NCBI GenBank assembly: GCA_042568205.1
Contig: JBHPJE010000001.1
Span: 62,001 to 126,000, forward strand
DNA: 64,000 bases
Source of the DNA: JAUVDZ01 sp042568205
GTDB taxonomy: Bacteria; Patescibacteriota; Gracilibacteria; UBA1369; PNNO01
Direction: 5' to 3'
The notes below the pieces were generated by a model, which saw nothing but the letters and a program-made list of their open reading frames with translations, did no database searches and was not told the origin of the DNA. Positions 53,764-62,341 of this stretch are shown here, in pieces. The translations under genes were made by a program, and so were the position numbers. The first letter of the stretch is position 1; the number at the start of each line of letters is the position of its first letter.

Positions 53764-54390
53764 TTATTTACTTTCTCCTTTTGAGCTGATTGTTTTATTC
53801 TTAGTCGGGATTTCTGGTTCTGTTTCAGGTTGATTGGTTTGAACCGGTTCTCCAGGAGCATCTTCTGGTTGCTCTTCCTGAGTAGCATCTCCGGGTACTG
53901 TTTCAGGCTGATCTGGGTCACCTTGGGTCTCTTCTTTTAATGCAATTTCTTCTTTCACCTCAGTTACGGTATCAATTGTTTCTTCAATTGCGTCTTCAAT
54001 TGTTTCTGCTATTTCTTCACTTTCAACCATATCAAGTGCTTCTTCTAAGGTTTCTAATAAATCGGCCTGAAGTTGGTCAAGCTGTTCAAGTTTTTCTTCA
54101 TCAGTAACTGCTGTTTCAGTTGCAGTTGCAATAGCAGCTTCATTTTCTTCTACAATCTGTATAACAAGCTCTTCAATACGATCTTCATCAATTTCTTCGC
54201 CTGCATTTTTTGCATCAATAAGCTGTTGTAATTCATCAACTGAATTTTCGGTATCTTCAACCATTTCAGTTTCTGCGTCTATATTTTCATCAACAGAAGA
54301 ATCTGGATTGCAATAATTCAATACACTGCAGCCACCAATTATTATTAGCAAAAGGATAAATGCAAGAATTAAGGGTTTCTTATATTTCAT
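53764..54390 (-). CDS. Acidic lipoprotein related to the DUF5667-like protein at 55046
   Basis: 208 residues. Signal with a lipobox (LLIIIGGCSVL). The region VDELQQLIDAKNAGEEIDED and EELVIQIVEENEAAIATATE resembles, in order and spacing, the repeats of the protein at 55046 (LQELQMMQNEGAETNEERVK, ELVQEIVRETNAALVLAEEE). A Pro/Glu/Thr-rich tail follows. It is divergent from an ECF sigma gene, so it may be part of its regulon or its sensory circuit. The paralogy is seen by eye; the role is inferred. Confidence 0.7.
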   Translation of the reverse strand: MKYKKPLILAFILLLIIIGGCSVLNYCNPDSSVDENIDAETEMVEDTENSVDELQQLIDAKNAGEEIDEDRIEELVIQIVEENEAAIATATETAVTDEEKLEQLDQLQADLLETLEEALDMVESEEIAETIEDAIEETIDTVTEVKEEIALKEETQGDPDQPETVPGDATQEEQPEDAPGEPVQTNQPETEPEIPTKNKTISSKGESK

Positions 54391-54516
54391 AGTTAATTGG
54401 GTTAAATAAATACAATACTATAATTTAATACACAACAATCTGACACTTGTTACATCTATTTTCTTGTAACATTTTTTCAGATATTGTGTATTAAGTTATG
54501 TAATTACTAAATAGCT

Positions 54517-55041
54517 ATGCAAGATGATCACGATCTTTTTATAGAATTCTATGAAAAATATAAAAATAAACTTTTCAACTATTTAATGTATCGATTGAAT
54601 TTCAACAGGGAGCTTTCAGAAGATTTGTTGATGGATGTCGTGCTAAAGGGATATGAAAAGTTTAATTCATTCAATCAAAAGAAAGGATCTTTTAAAAATT
54701 GGATATTCGCAATTGCGCACAATCATTTATTGAATCATTGGCGTGATCAAAATAAGAAAAAAACAGTAGATATTGAAACTGTGCAATTAAATGAAAAATT
54801 TGCAGTTGAAGAGAGAAGTTCTGAAAAAGCGAATAAAGAAATTGAAAGAGAACATATACAGAAAGTTTTCGAATTGATGAATGACAAGAATTCTGAATTA
54901 TTAACTCTTAAATATATTAATGATTTTAATAACAAAGAGATTGCAAAGATATTAAAGAAAAGAGAAGGAGCTGTGCGAACAGGATTAAGTAGGGCAGTAA
55001 AGGAATTTGAAGAATTATATAAAAAATTATTTAATAACTAA
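54517..55041 (+). CDS. ECF-type RNA polymerase sigma factor
   Basis: 174 residues. Region 2 (LFNYLMYRLNFNRELSEDLL, MDVVLKGYEKFNSF, KGSFKNWIFAIAHNHLLNHW) and region 4 (MNDKNSELLTLKYINDFNNK, EIAKILKKREGAVRTGLSRA) are clear; regions 1 and 3 are absent, so it is an extracytoplasmic-function type. The next gene starts 4 nt later and encodes a membrane protein, the usual place of an anti-sigma factor. Upstream regulatory sites were not resolved. Confidence 0.92.
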   Translation: MQDDHDLFIEFYEKYKNKLFNYLMYRLNFNRELSEDLLMDVVLKGYEKFNSFNQKKGSFKNWIFAIAHNHLLNHWRDQNKKKTVDIETVQLNEKFAVEERSSEKANKEIEREHIQKVFELMNDKNSELLTLKYINDFNNKEIAKILKKREGAVRTGLSRAVKEFEELYKKLFNN

Positions 55042-55045
55042 TATT

Positions 55046-55984
55046 ATGAATAAAATATTGAAAAATGCACAAAAATATTCAGTAAGTAAAAAGAAGAATG
55101 CTCAAATTATTAGCGAGCTTAATAATTTAAAATATATTAAACCAATATCATTAACCAAAATGATTATGACTAATTTCAAGAAATTTGCTGCAATAGCAGT
55201 AGCACTTGCAGTTGTAGCAGTTGTAGGGCTTTCTGGAGTATTCCAGGCTCAAACAACTTATGCGAGTCATCTTGAAAATGCTGAAAAAGCATTACAGGAA
55301 TTGCAAATGATGCAAAATGAGGGGGCTGAAACAAATGAGGAAAGGGTAAAGGAGCTTGTGCAGGAAATCGTACGAGAAACAAACGCAGCACTTGTTTTGG
55401 CTGAAGAAGAAGAGGGTGAGCAATTGCAACAGGCTTTAATGGAAGTTAAAGCAGTGCAGGAACAATCAATGAGCATGTTTCAAAAATATGAGGGGGAAGG
55501 GAATGCTGATACTGGTGAAGCTCTAAAGGAAATGGAACAAGTGCGTGAGAGGGTTAGAGAAATGTTAGGAGAGCAATCAGGTGAAATGATTCAGGAGCAA
55601 ACTCAGAACCAGGAGCAAAAACACCTTGAAAAAGCTGAAAAAGCACTAGGACAAATGGAAGTTATGCAAAATCAGGGAGAAGAGGTAGATCCTGTGCAAG
55701 TGAGAACGCTTGCTCAGGAAGTTGTTCAGGAAACAGGTTCTGCATTAGAAATTGCTGAACAAAAACAAGAAGGTGAGGAAAAGCAACAGGCCTTAATGGA
55801 AGTTCAGGCGGTGCAGGAGAAATCAATGAATATGTTTAAGAATTTCGAAGAAGATGCTGTTGGGGAGGCATTGCAGGAAGCAGAACAAAATCATGAAAGA
55901 GTTAGGAAAATGCTTGGAGATCAAACAGGGGAAATGGTGCAGGAACAAACTCAAGTACAAAATAATATGAAAAGCGGACAATAG
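55046..55984 (+). CDS. DUF5667-like membrane protein, probable anti-sigma partner
   Basis: About 312 residues from ATG 55046. A cytoplasmic start of ~40 residues (MNKILKNAQKYSVSKKKNAQ), one membrane helix (FAAIAVALAVVAVVGLSGVF) and two ~110-residue outer repeats. Each repeat contains LENAEKALQELQMM or LEKAEKALGQMEVM followed by VQEIV/AQEVV and ALMEVKAVQEQSMSMF-type stretches. The layout after an ECF sigma gene fits an anti-sigma factor with an outer sensory part. The outer repeats are related to the lipoprotein encoded divergently. Binding to sigma is inferred from position only. Confidence 0.75.
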   Translation: MNKILKNAQKYSVSKKKNAQIISELNNLKYIKPISLTKMIMTNFKKFAAIAVALAVVAVVGLSGVFQAQTTYASHLENAEKALQELQMMQNEGAETNEERVKELVQEIVRETNAALVLAEEEEGEQLQQALMEVKAVQEQSMSMFQKYEGEGNADTGEALKEMEQVRERVREMLGEQSGEMIQEQTQNQEQKHLEKAEKALGQMEVMQNQGEEVDPVQVRTLAQEVVQETGSALEIAEQKQEGEEKQQALMEVQAVQEKSMNMFKNFEEDAVGEALQEAEQNHERVRKMLGDQTGEMVQEQTQVQNNMKSGQ

Positions 55985-56000
55985 TTTTAATTAGAAAATG

Positions 56001-56036
56001 AGACCCTTTCTTAATTCAAGAAAGGGTCTTTTATTA
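56001..56036 (+). terminator. Terminator of the sigma-factor operon
   Basis: AGACCCTTTCTT-AATTC-AAGAAAGGGTCT forms an exact 12-bp stem followed by T residues. Confidence 0.9.
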
Positions 56037-56070
56037 AATACATTTATCGGCCTGTAAATCCCGAAGAGTT

Positions 56071-56268
56071 TTAATATTGTACCGTTTTTTCCACAATTAA
56101 TAGAAAGTCTACTTTAGCTGTTGATCCCATCCCTTGAAAAGTAGGTTTAACATTTGGAATTACCGCAAGAACTTCTCCATCAAGTTTATTTAAGAAGTTC
56201 TCCAACTTATTTTGCATATCGTCACTCTTGACATCTATGCGATGGACTTTGTATTTCATTTTATTCAT
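56071..56268 (-). CDS. Small soluble hypothetical protein
   Basis: 65 residues (MNKMKYKVHRIDVKSDDMQN start; an internal Met at position 4 is an alternative). It reads as an alpha/beta unit, resembling small DUF4177-type proteins in length and pattern, but I cannot confirm a family. It follows the DUF4386-like gene by 7 nt in the same direction, so it is likely co-expressed. Confidence 0.6.
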   Translation of the reverse strand: MNKMKYKVHRIDVKSDDMQNKLENFLNKLDGEVLAVIPNVKPTFQGMGSTAKVDFLLIVEKTVQY

Positions 56269-56275
56269 TTTGAGA

Positions 56276-56965
56276 TTAATTATTTAAATGTAAATTTTTA
56301 ATTGCGACTGAGTTAAATCCTTTAAAGATTAACCATAAGGCTAATATCATTTCTTGCACAGCGATAGGCAAGAATAAAAGCTCAATAGGATTAACACCAT
56401 AAGATTCTAGTATATAATTTATAAAAACAAAAAGAGCCCCCAGAAAACCTAGGACTGATATCCATCGCGGAACAAGTTTTGACAGATATAGAAGATAATT
56501 TAAGATTAAGGCGGATATAGCAAAAGCAACTCCCAGTCCAATCAAATAGGCCCAATAGCCTGATTCTATTAATAAAGTTCCCAAAGCTTGATAATAAGAA
56601 GTATCATTAACTCCTATATCCAAATTTTGACTTAATGCTACCAAAGTCAGTATTGGGATTACGCTAATTGCAAACAAAACGCTCTCAATAATTCTAGCAC
56701 CGGCATACCCGAGAGCCAGAGGTAAATTTTGTTTTTTTAAAATGGAATACATTGCAATTCCAATTGCGGCAACTGCAATTGCATCAATCAACACAAGAGA
56801 TGCACCTATTGTTATTAAGCTTTTATTTTCAGAAAATTTAGCAAAATAATTCGGAATATTTTGAAAAGGTTCTAGTGTGAAAACACCGATACTGTAAGCA
56901 ACTGTTGCAATTATAAACAAGATCCCCACAATAACTGCAGTTTTTCTATGATTAATTTTTTTCAT
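56276..56965 (-). CDS. DUF4386-like membrane protein
   Basis: 229 residues with about six membrane helices. RKTAVIVGILFIIATVAYSI, LALGYAGARIIESVLFAISV and the C-terminal IELLFLPIAVQEMILALWLI match DUF4386 proteins, whose function is unknown. The gene lies near the right end of the accessory region, followed by a small gene on the same transcript. Confidence 0.8.
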   Translation of the reverse strand: MKKINHRKTAVIVGILFIIATVAYSIGVFTLEPFQNIPNYFAKFSENKSLITIGASLVLIDAIAVAAIGIAMYSILKKQNLPLALGYAGARIIESVLFAISVIPILTLVALSQNLDIGVNDTSYYQALGTLLIESGYWAYLIGLGVAFAISALILNYLLYLSKLVPRWISVLGFLGALFVFINYILESYGVNPIELLFLPIAVQEMILALWLIFKGFNSVAIKNLHLNN

Positions 56966-57039
56966 AATTTAAATTAATTTTAACAATATAATATATATAT
57001 TATATATTGATGGTATCAATGAGCAAGTTTGAAGTTCTC

Positions 57040-57090
57040 AAAAAAAGTTCTAACATCGTTGCTTAAGCATGCGCATGAGCGAACTTTTTT
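57040..57090 (+). repeat. Array repeat R12, right-most copy
   Basis: AAAAAAGTTC at 57041-57050 and GAACTTTTTT at 57081-57090 form an exact 10-bp inverted repeat. Inside are TAACATCGTTGC (as in R2) and GCTTAAGCATGCGCATGAGC (as in R1). It lacks the GCTCCA end. Its outer hairpin may also act as a terminator. Confidence 0.8.
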
Positions 57091-57135
57091 AATGTTACTA
57101 CGAAATAATATCTTCATATATGGTAAAATTTACCC

Positions 57136-57387
57136 ATGCAAAAATACTATGCTTATCTCGCCCGCTGTAACGATGACACTTTGTATGCAGGTTATACAAA
57201 CGATTTAAAGGAGCGCGAAGCCAAGCATAACGAAGGTAAAGGCGCACATTACACAAAAATCCGCAGGCCTATAAAAATCGTTTATTCAGAAGAATTCGTT
57301 AATCGCGCAGATGCCATGAAGCGCGAGTGGCAGCTAAAACATATGAAAAAACAAGAAAAAGAAAACCTAATAATTTCAAACGCTTGA
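57136..57387 (+). CDS. GIY-YIG domain protein (UPF0213-like)
   Basis: 83 residues, a stand-alone GIY-YIG fold: KYYAYLARCNDDTLYAGYTN, LKEREAKHNEGKGAHYTKIR and a C-terminal KREWQLKHMKKQEK. The catalytic Tyr/Arg/Glu pattern appears intact (YAY...YAGYT...R...E). Family members are presumed nucleases with roles in DNA or RNA processing. It lies just outside the last array repeat and upstream of the helicase gene promoter. Confidence 0.9.
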   Translation: MQKYYAYLARCNDDTLYAGYTNDLKEREAKHNEGKGAHYTKIRRPIKIVYSEEFVNRADAMKREWQLKHMKKQEKENLIISNA

Positions 57388-57412
57388 CATTTGTAAAAAA
57401 ACGACGTATTGT
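57384..57412 (+). promoter_or_regulatory. Promoter of the DEAD-box helicase gene
   Basis: TTGACA and TATTGT are separated by 17 nt. The -35 overlaps the stop codon of the GIY-YIG gene. Confidence 0.6.
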
Positions 57413-57454
57413 TGGCGCCCTCGACCAATTCCTTTGGATAAATAATTTTTAAAC

Positions 57455-59158
57455 ATGACTACATTTTCAGAATTCGAAATATCAGAGCCTTTAAAACAAG
57501 TCTTACAAGAGATGAACTTCACGCAACCTACGCCGGTTCAAGAGAAAGTCATTCCACAAATACTTGAAAGCCATGAAGATATAATTGCCCTTGCACAGAC
57601 CGGGACAGGGAAAACAGCTGCTTTTAGTCTTCCTGTTCTTACAAAAATGGATCCTAACTTTAGACAGGTACAAGCAGTTGTGTTGAGTCCTACACGTGAA
57701 CTTGCAATGCAAATCGCAGAAGATATGCGAGGTTTTGCAAAACATATGAAGGGAATTAAAATCGCTGCAGTTTATGGCGGTGCTTCAATTCATGATCAAA
57801 TCCGTGACCTTAAAAGGGGAGCGCAGATCGTTGTTGGAACTCCAGGCCGAATGCTTGATTTACTTAAAAGAAACGTACTTAAGCTAGGTGGTGTTCAGTG
57901 GGCGATCCTTGATGAAGCAGATGAAATGCTGAATATGGGATTTCTTGAAGATATCACTAGCATTCTTAGCAATACTCCAAAAGATAAGCAAACTCTGCTT
58001 TTTTCAGCAACTATGTCACGAACAATTGAGAACATTGCAAAAAAATACATGCAAGGTTCTAAGCGTTTTGAATTACAAGATAGTGCAACAAATCAATTAG
58101 ATATTTCTCATCAATTTATGATGGTTCCGGCTAAAGATAAAGTTGCTGCATTTCAAAGATATAAAAAATTAAATCCTGGAATGTATGGAATCATTTTCTG
58201 TAGAACTAGAAGAGAATGTCAAGAAATTGGAGATACTTTATTAAAAGATGGTGTTTCAACAGGAGTATTGCATGGAGAAATTGAACAAAAACACAGAACT
58301 CGAATTATGGACGCGTTTAAGAGAAAAGAAACAACTCTACTTGTTGCAACTGATGTTGCAGCCCGAGGAATTGACGTTGAAAAACTTACCCATGTAATTC
58401 ATATGGGAGTTCCTGAAAAAGTTGAAAGCTACACTCATAGAAGTGGACGAACAGGACGAGCAAACGAATCAGGTATTTCAATTGTATTCGCAAATCTACG
58501 AGAACATCGAGCTTTATATAAAATAGAAAAAATGAAAAGCATTAAGTTCGAAGAAATTAAACTTCCAAAACGTGAAGATATGATTGAAGCAGAAATTCAA
58601 GCATATGTTGATAGAGTTGATACAGATTATAAAGGCTCAGCTCAGGCAAATGAATACGTAAATGAAATGCTTGAAGGATTATCAAAAGACGATTTAGCAG
58701 AAGTAGCACGAAAAGCTTTAATTATAGCTGTTGATGACAGTATAAAAAAGTATCCACATGAACAAATGGATAAACCGCAGCCAAGAGAAAGACATCCAAG
58801 AGGAGGACATTCAAGAGGTGGCAGCGGAGCAAAAATGGCAACTTTAGTTATTGGACTCGGACGAAAAGATTCACTTACAGTTCCAAATTTACTTGGCATG
58901 GTTAACAATGTTTCAAAAGGCGAAAGAATTGATATAGGTCAAATTCAATTAGGAGACAAAGAATCAAGTTTTGAAGTACCAGTTGATGTTGTTAAAAAGC
59001 TATCTAAATCAATGTCTTCAAGCCGTTTCCGAGGCCAAAGAGTAAGAGTTCGCGAAGGCGCTCCAGTTGAAAGAACACGTGGAGGTTCGAGAGGTGCTCC
59101 CAGAGGGCGATCTCAATCTCGAGGATACCAGGGCAAGAAAAAGGCAAGAAAGTATTAA
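57455..59158 (+). CDS. DEAD-box RNA helicase
   Basis: 567 residues. The helicase core is complete: a Q motif, AQTGTGKTAAFSLP, SPTRELAMQ, ILDEADEML, SATMS, VATDVAARGIDV, and YTHRSGRTGRA. A DbpA-like RNA-binding domain follows near residue 470 (MATLVIGLGRKDSLTVPNLL). It ends in an Arg/Gly-rich basic tail (RGGSRGAPRGRSQSRGYQ). It belongs to the DeaD/CshA group that unwinds structured RNA in ribosome assembly or decay. The downstream gene on the other strand starts directly at its end. Confidence 0.94.
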   Translation: MTTFSEFEISEPLKQVLQEMNFTQPTPVQEKVIPQILESHEDIIALAQTGTGKTAAFSLPVLTKMDPNFRQVQAVVLSPTRELAMQIAEDMRGFAKHMKGIKIAAVYGGASIHDQIRDLKRGAQIVVGTPGRMLDLLKRNVLKLGGVQWAILDEADEMLNMGFLEDITSILSNTPKDKQTLLFSATMSRTIENIAKKYMQGSKRFELQDSATNQLDISHQFMMVPAKDKVAAFQRYKKLNPGMYGIIFCRTRRECQEIGDTLLKDGVSTGVLHGEIEQKHRTRIMDAFKRKETTLLVATDVAARGIDVEKLTHVIHMGVPEKVESYTHRSGRTGRANESGISIVFANLREHRALYKIEKMKSIKFEEIKLPKREDMIEAEIQAYVDRVDTDYKGSAQANEYVNEMLEGLSKDDLAEVARKALIIAVDDSIKKYPHEQMDKPQPRERHPRGGHSRGGSGAKMATLVIGLGRKDSLTVPNLLGMVNNVSKGERIDIGQIQLGDKESSFEVPVDVVKKLSKSMSSSRFRGQRVRVREGAPVERTRGGSRGAPRGRSQSRGYQGKKKARKY

Positions 59159-59440
59159 TTATTCCAATTCATCGTCATCAACTAATCTGATTTGATCAGT
59201 TATTGTTCCAAACATACCTCTATCTATTACTCCGTCGTCGGATTTTGTTTTTGGGCCGACTTGTTTACGTGGTTCAGCTCCAAATGCACCAGCTATTCGA
59301 TTTATTTTAGCTTTTGCTGCTGCAACTTCTCCGTCAACTTTAGTTGCAGCGATCTTAGTCTCAGGGCGACGTGCTTCTCCATTGCATGTGTCTGGATTAT
59401 GCATTGAGTGTGGATCTTCAAATGGATTATATCCTCCCAT
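59159..59440 (-). CDS. Small hypothetical protein
   Basis: 93 residues from ATG 59440 (MGGYNPFEDPHSMHNPDTCN); a farther upstream start would cross a terminator. Soluble, with Ala/Lys-rich helix (EVAAAKAKINRIAGAFG). No family recognised. It abuts the helicase gene tail to tail. Confidence 0.55.
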   Translation of the reverse strand: MGGYNPFEDPHSMHNPDTCNGEARRPETKIAATKVDGEVAAAKAKINRIAGAFGAEPRKQVGPKTKSDDGVIDRGMFGTITDQIRLVDDDELE

Positions 59441-59460
59441 TTTAATTTGGGTTAAGTATA

Positions 59461-59487
59461 AAAAAATCCCCTTTTTCAAGGGGATTA
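59461..59487 (-). terminator. Terminator after the small zinc-ribbon gene
   Basis: On the minus strand AATCCCCTT-GAAA-AAGGGGATT with a T run. It lies downstream of the gene at 59623 and upstream of the small gene at 59159. Confidence 0.85.
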
Positions 59488-59622
59488 GATTCAAATGAAT
59501 TAATGAATAATCTAACCTCCCTGAGGGGGGATAATAATAAGTCCAAGAATTTCAACATTTACTTTCATTTCTAAAAGTTAGATTACAAATCTAATTATAT
59601 GAATTTTGATGTAGGAATCAAG

Positions 59623-59787
59623 CTAATCTTTCTTTGGCATGATTTTATACATTCCGCATCCGCATGTTCCACATTTACCTTTCATTGCTGGACGTCCGTT
59701 TTTCATTTTCACTTCCTCAGCTTCTTCCATTTCTCTTTTTTCTTTACATTTAACACAGTAACCTATTACTGCTTCTTCATCAGCCAT
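59623..59787 (-). CDS. Small zinc-ribbon protein (DUF5679-like)
   Basis: 54 residues: MADEEAVIGYCVKCKEKREM, then EVKMKNGRPAMKGKC and GTCGCGMYKI. The CVKC and CGTCGCG pairs make a zinc ribbon. Short proteins of this kind (DUF5679) are common in CPR and archaeal genomes. It ends MPKKD before a terminator. The gene is too short to be caught by a length cutoff but its cysteine pattern supports it. Confidence 0.8.
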   Translation of the reverse strand: MADEEAVIGYCVKCKEKREMEEAEEVKMKNGRPAMKGKCGTCGCGMYKIMPKKD

Positions 59788-59847
59788 ATTTGTTTGATTA
59801 AGAATAAATTGTAGCTTGATTATAGCATAAAATAGTAACTAAGAGTA

Positions 59848-60468
59848 TTAATTTGGATTTTTTATAATTACAGTTGTACTTAAACCTAATGCATAAGTAT
59901 TGGATCTTTGAACATTCTTAAATTCTTGTACAACTCTTTTATCAAAACATGTCGCAAAAAACAACTTTTCTGCTATAAATCCAAACCAAAATTCCACGTA
60001 CCATTTTGGCTTAGTATAAAAGATAAGAAACATTTCACCCCCAGGCTTTAACAATTTTTGTGCATTATTTGTAAAATTTATCGGATCCTTTAAATGGGAC
60101 ATAACCCAGGTACAAATAATCGTATCGTATTTTGGTCCATCAAGATCCAGTTGTGTAATATCCTTATGTTTAAAATCCACATTAGGATAACCTTTGAATT
60201 TATCTCCTGCAATTTCAAGCATTGCTTCAGTGAAATCCAAACCTAAATAGCTTTTAAATTTAAGTTCATGATTGTAAATTTTTTCTAGATTTAAGGCAGT
60301 CCCACAACCTAGTTCCAACACCTCTTTATATTCAGAGATATTCTTTTTCATAAAATCTTCAAGATCTTTCTCAGCTTGTCGGCCAACAAAAAAATTCCAT
60401 GCCTTTTTAAAAGGATCATACCACTTAGCCCCTAAAAGCGAGTACATGCCAGATATTTTGTTTGTCAT
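59848..60468 (-). CDS. Class I SAM-dependent methyltransferase
   Basis: 206 residues. The SAM loop VLELGCGTALNLEKIY, an acidic residue after beta-2 (YLGLDFTEAML), DFKHKDITQL and LKPGGEMFLIFY are visible. The N-terminus (YSLLGAKWYDPF) resembles methyltransferases acting on quinones or lipids, but the substrate cannot be told. The gene overlaps no neighbour and lies divergent from the membrane protein gene at 60513. Confidence 0.88.
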   Translation of the reverse strand: MTNKISGMYSLLGAKWYDPFKKAWNFFVGRQAEKDLEDFMKKNISEYKEVLELGCGTALNLEKIYNHELKFKSYLGLDFTEAMLEIAGDKFKGYPNVDFKHKDITQLDLDGPKYDTIICTWVMSHLKDPINFTNNAQKLLKPGGEMFLIFYTKPKWYVEFWFGFIAEKLFFATCFDKRVVQEFKNVQRSNTYALGLSTTVIIKNPN

Positions 60469-60512
60469 TGTCTTTCAAATTAGATAACATTACCTATTAT
60501 AGCCCCAATCAT

Positions 60513-61694
60513 ATGAAAAAAACACTTCTCGCAGTATTTATAAGCCTTTTAATTGCGTTACCGGCCTTTGCTCAAACCTATCTGACTCCAGCAGAGGTTG
60601 AAGAGTATAAAAATGATCCGAATGCTGAAATAATTTATCACGACGATGGAACAGTTGAAGTTTTTAAAAAGATTCATTTTTTTGAAGAAATTGAACAGAT
60701 CATTAATATTCCACCTGAGATTTTTTATCGTGAAAATCTTGGTTATGACAAGCCGATTTTGAATAGTGCGCATATTGCAGGGCCAGATCAGATTTCTAGC
60801 GATCCTTTTGTAATTGGGAGTAATGCATTGTTTGCGATTTTAATATTTTTAGTTGTTGGTTTAGCATGTTTTCTTTTCAATAATGTTTTAGAGGCGCATG
60901 GAGAAGATATTAACAAATTTATGAAAAGGATTCCTGGTTATGGAATGTTTGAGAAGCAAACAGATAATAAATTTGTGCGAGTTCTGATTTTATTTTTGAT
61001 GCTAGTTTTATTTGGCATTGTTGCAGCTCATATATCTCCTGATTTCAATTTGTTTGAGCAAAAGAATCTTGGAATTTTAATTATCACAATCGGAACTATT
61101 ATTATTGCAACTTATATTAAGGATGTTTTGCGGTTTATTAAAGCAAAAAGAAATGGATGGGATGCTTATTTTAAGCCAAATGTTTTGGGACTTCTACTAG
61201 CTGTGCTTTGTGTAGTTTTAAGCCGGACTTTAGAGATCCCTCCGGGCTATTTATTTGGGATTCCAATTGGACTTTATATTTTTTCAAAGGATTATAATAA
61301 GAATGAAGGTAAATTTGAGTTTTCTTCATTGTGGTTGATGTATATTTTGGCTGGAGTTGTATGGTTCTTCATTCCTTTTGCCAGAAATTATGAAATTTTA
61401 AGTGATTTATTTAATTTATTATTTGTGATTTTGATTGAAGGATTATTTTTTGAACTATTCCCACTTGCATATCTTCCTGGAGGAGCAATATTTAAATGGA
61501 GCAAACCAGCCTGGGCATTTATATTTGGAGTTGTTTCCTTCAGCTTATTGCATACATTATTCAATCCAAATAGCACAGTTACAGCATTGAGTGAAAATGC
61601 ACCAACTTTAAACACTCTAATTATCTTAGGGGTGTTTGTATTGTTCTGTTTTGGAGTTTGGGGAATTGCACGTTTAAAAAGCAGAAACCTGTAA
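60513..61694 (+). CDS. Membrane protein with signal sequence
   Basis: 393 residues from ATG 60513. A signal-like start (KKTLLAVFISLLIALPAFAQ) precedes a short outer region (to ~105), followed by eight or so membrane helices. A late FSLLHTLFN with EGLFFELFP before it vaguely recalls CPBP intramembrane proteases, but the EExxxR motif is missing, so I do not call it a protease. Its last codons and stop overlap the left 15-bp inverted repeat of the GC-rich insert. Confidence 0.75.
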   Translation: MKKTLLAVFISLLIALPAFAQTYLTPAEVEEYKNDPNAEIIYHDDGTVEVFKKIHFFEEIEQIINIPPEIFYRENLGYDKPILNSAHIAGPDQISSDPFVIGSNALFAILIFLVVGLACFLFNNVLEAHGEDINKFMKRIPGYGMFEKQTDNKFVRVLILFLMLVLFGIVAAHISPDFNLFEQKNLGILIITIGTIIIATYIKDVLRFIKAKRNGWDAYFKPNVLGLLLAVLCVVLSRTLEIPPGYLFGIPIGLYIFSKDYNKNEGKFEFSSLWLMYILAGVVWFFIPFARNYEILSDLFNLLFVILIEGLFFELFPLAYLPGGAIFKWSKPAWAFIFGVVSFSLLHTLFNPNSTVTALSENAPTLNTLIILGVFVLFCFGVWGIARLKSRNL

Positions 61695-62341
61695 TAGACT
61701 AGTTTACGGTTTCTGCAAGGAGAAGGAAGGCGGTAGCTCTTGGGTGCTACCAGACCCAGGGCTCGATGGCCACGTTGTAGCTTTCGAACTCGCCGTCCGT
61801 GTGGCTCGCCACTCCGGCGTAGCCGGACCCGAAGTTCTCGAAGCCGTTGGCGTCCCAGATCCGGATGTCCTTGTGTTCGGACATGACCTCGTAGTAGATC
61901 TCCATGCTGTACTCGTAGCCGTAGAGCACGCCGGGGCCGCTGGGTGCGACCTGGATCTGGAAGCGCACGTCGCCCACGTTCTGCTTGTTGCAGTAGGGCA
62001 CGGTCACGACGTCGCCCATGCTGACCTCGAATTCGATCGAAGTGTTGAAGGCTTTGTCGTTCTCGTACGTGACCTGGGTGATGCGCACGGTGCCCGAACC
62101 CTGCGTGACGTTGAGGACGAGGTCGTCGACCTGATCGCCGTCGCAGATGTTGAGCTGGGGGTTGGGGTTTTCCAGGCTGGGGTTGCCGCAGGCGCCGAGG
62201 GCGACCGCGAAGGTGAGGGCCAGGATCGTGGTGAATTTCTTCATGACGGTTTCTCCTTTCAGAAACGCTCGTGGGTTTTGCACTTCTATCTACAAAAATT
62301 GCAAACAGGAGGGCAAAACCCAAGTTGTCTATTACAGGTTT
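61685..62341. other. GC-rich segment bounded by a 15-bp inverted repeat
   Basis: AAACCTGTAATAGAC at 61685-61699 is repeated in inverse at 62327-62341. Between them the DNA is clearly GC-rich (around 61720-62270), against strongly AT-rich flanks. It holds a single lipoprotein gene with its own terminator-like hairpin GGTAGC...GCTACC (61731-61750). It could be a small acquired element or an assembly chimera. Confidence 0.65.
61747..62244 (-). CDS. Lipoprotein with foreign composition
   Basis: 165 residues from ATG 62244. Signal peptide with lipobox (MKKFTTILALTFAVALGACG). The mature domain is beta-rich with Gly/Val and one cysteine pair (CDGDQ...YCNKQ) and no family I recognise. Codon third positions are mostly G or C, unlike every neighbour. 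A textbook Shine-Dalgarno AAGGAG lies 9 nt before the ATG, a feature missing from nearly all other genes here. Both facts point to an origin outside this genome. Confidence 0.8.
   Translation of the reverse strand: MKKFTTILALTFAVALGACGNPSLENPNPQLNICDGDQVDDLVLNVTQGSGTVRITQVTYENDKAFNTSIEFEVSMGDVVTVPYCNKQNVGDVRFQIQVAPSGPGVLYGYEYSMEIYYEVMSEHKDIRIWDANGFENFGSGYAGVASHTDGEFESYNVAIEPWVW

Noticed and set aside
60513..61694. CPBP intramembrane protease assignment for the membrane protein
   Set aside because: FSLLH and HTLFN fit two motifs weakly, but the essential EExxxR motif is absent.
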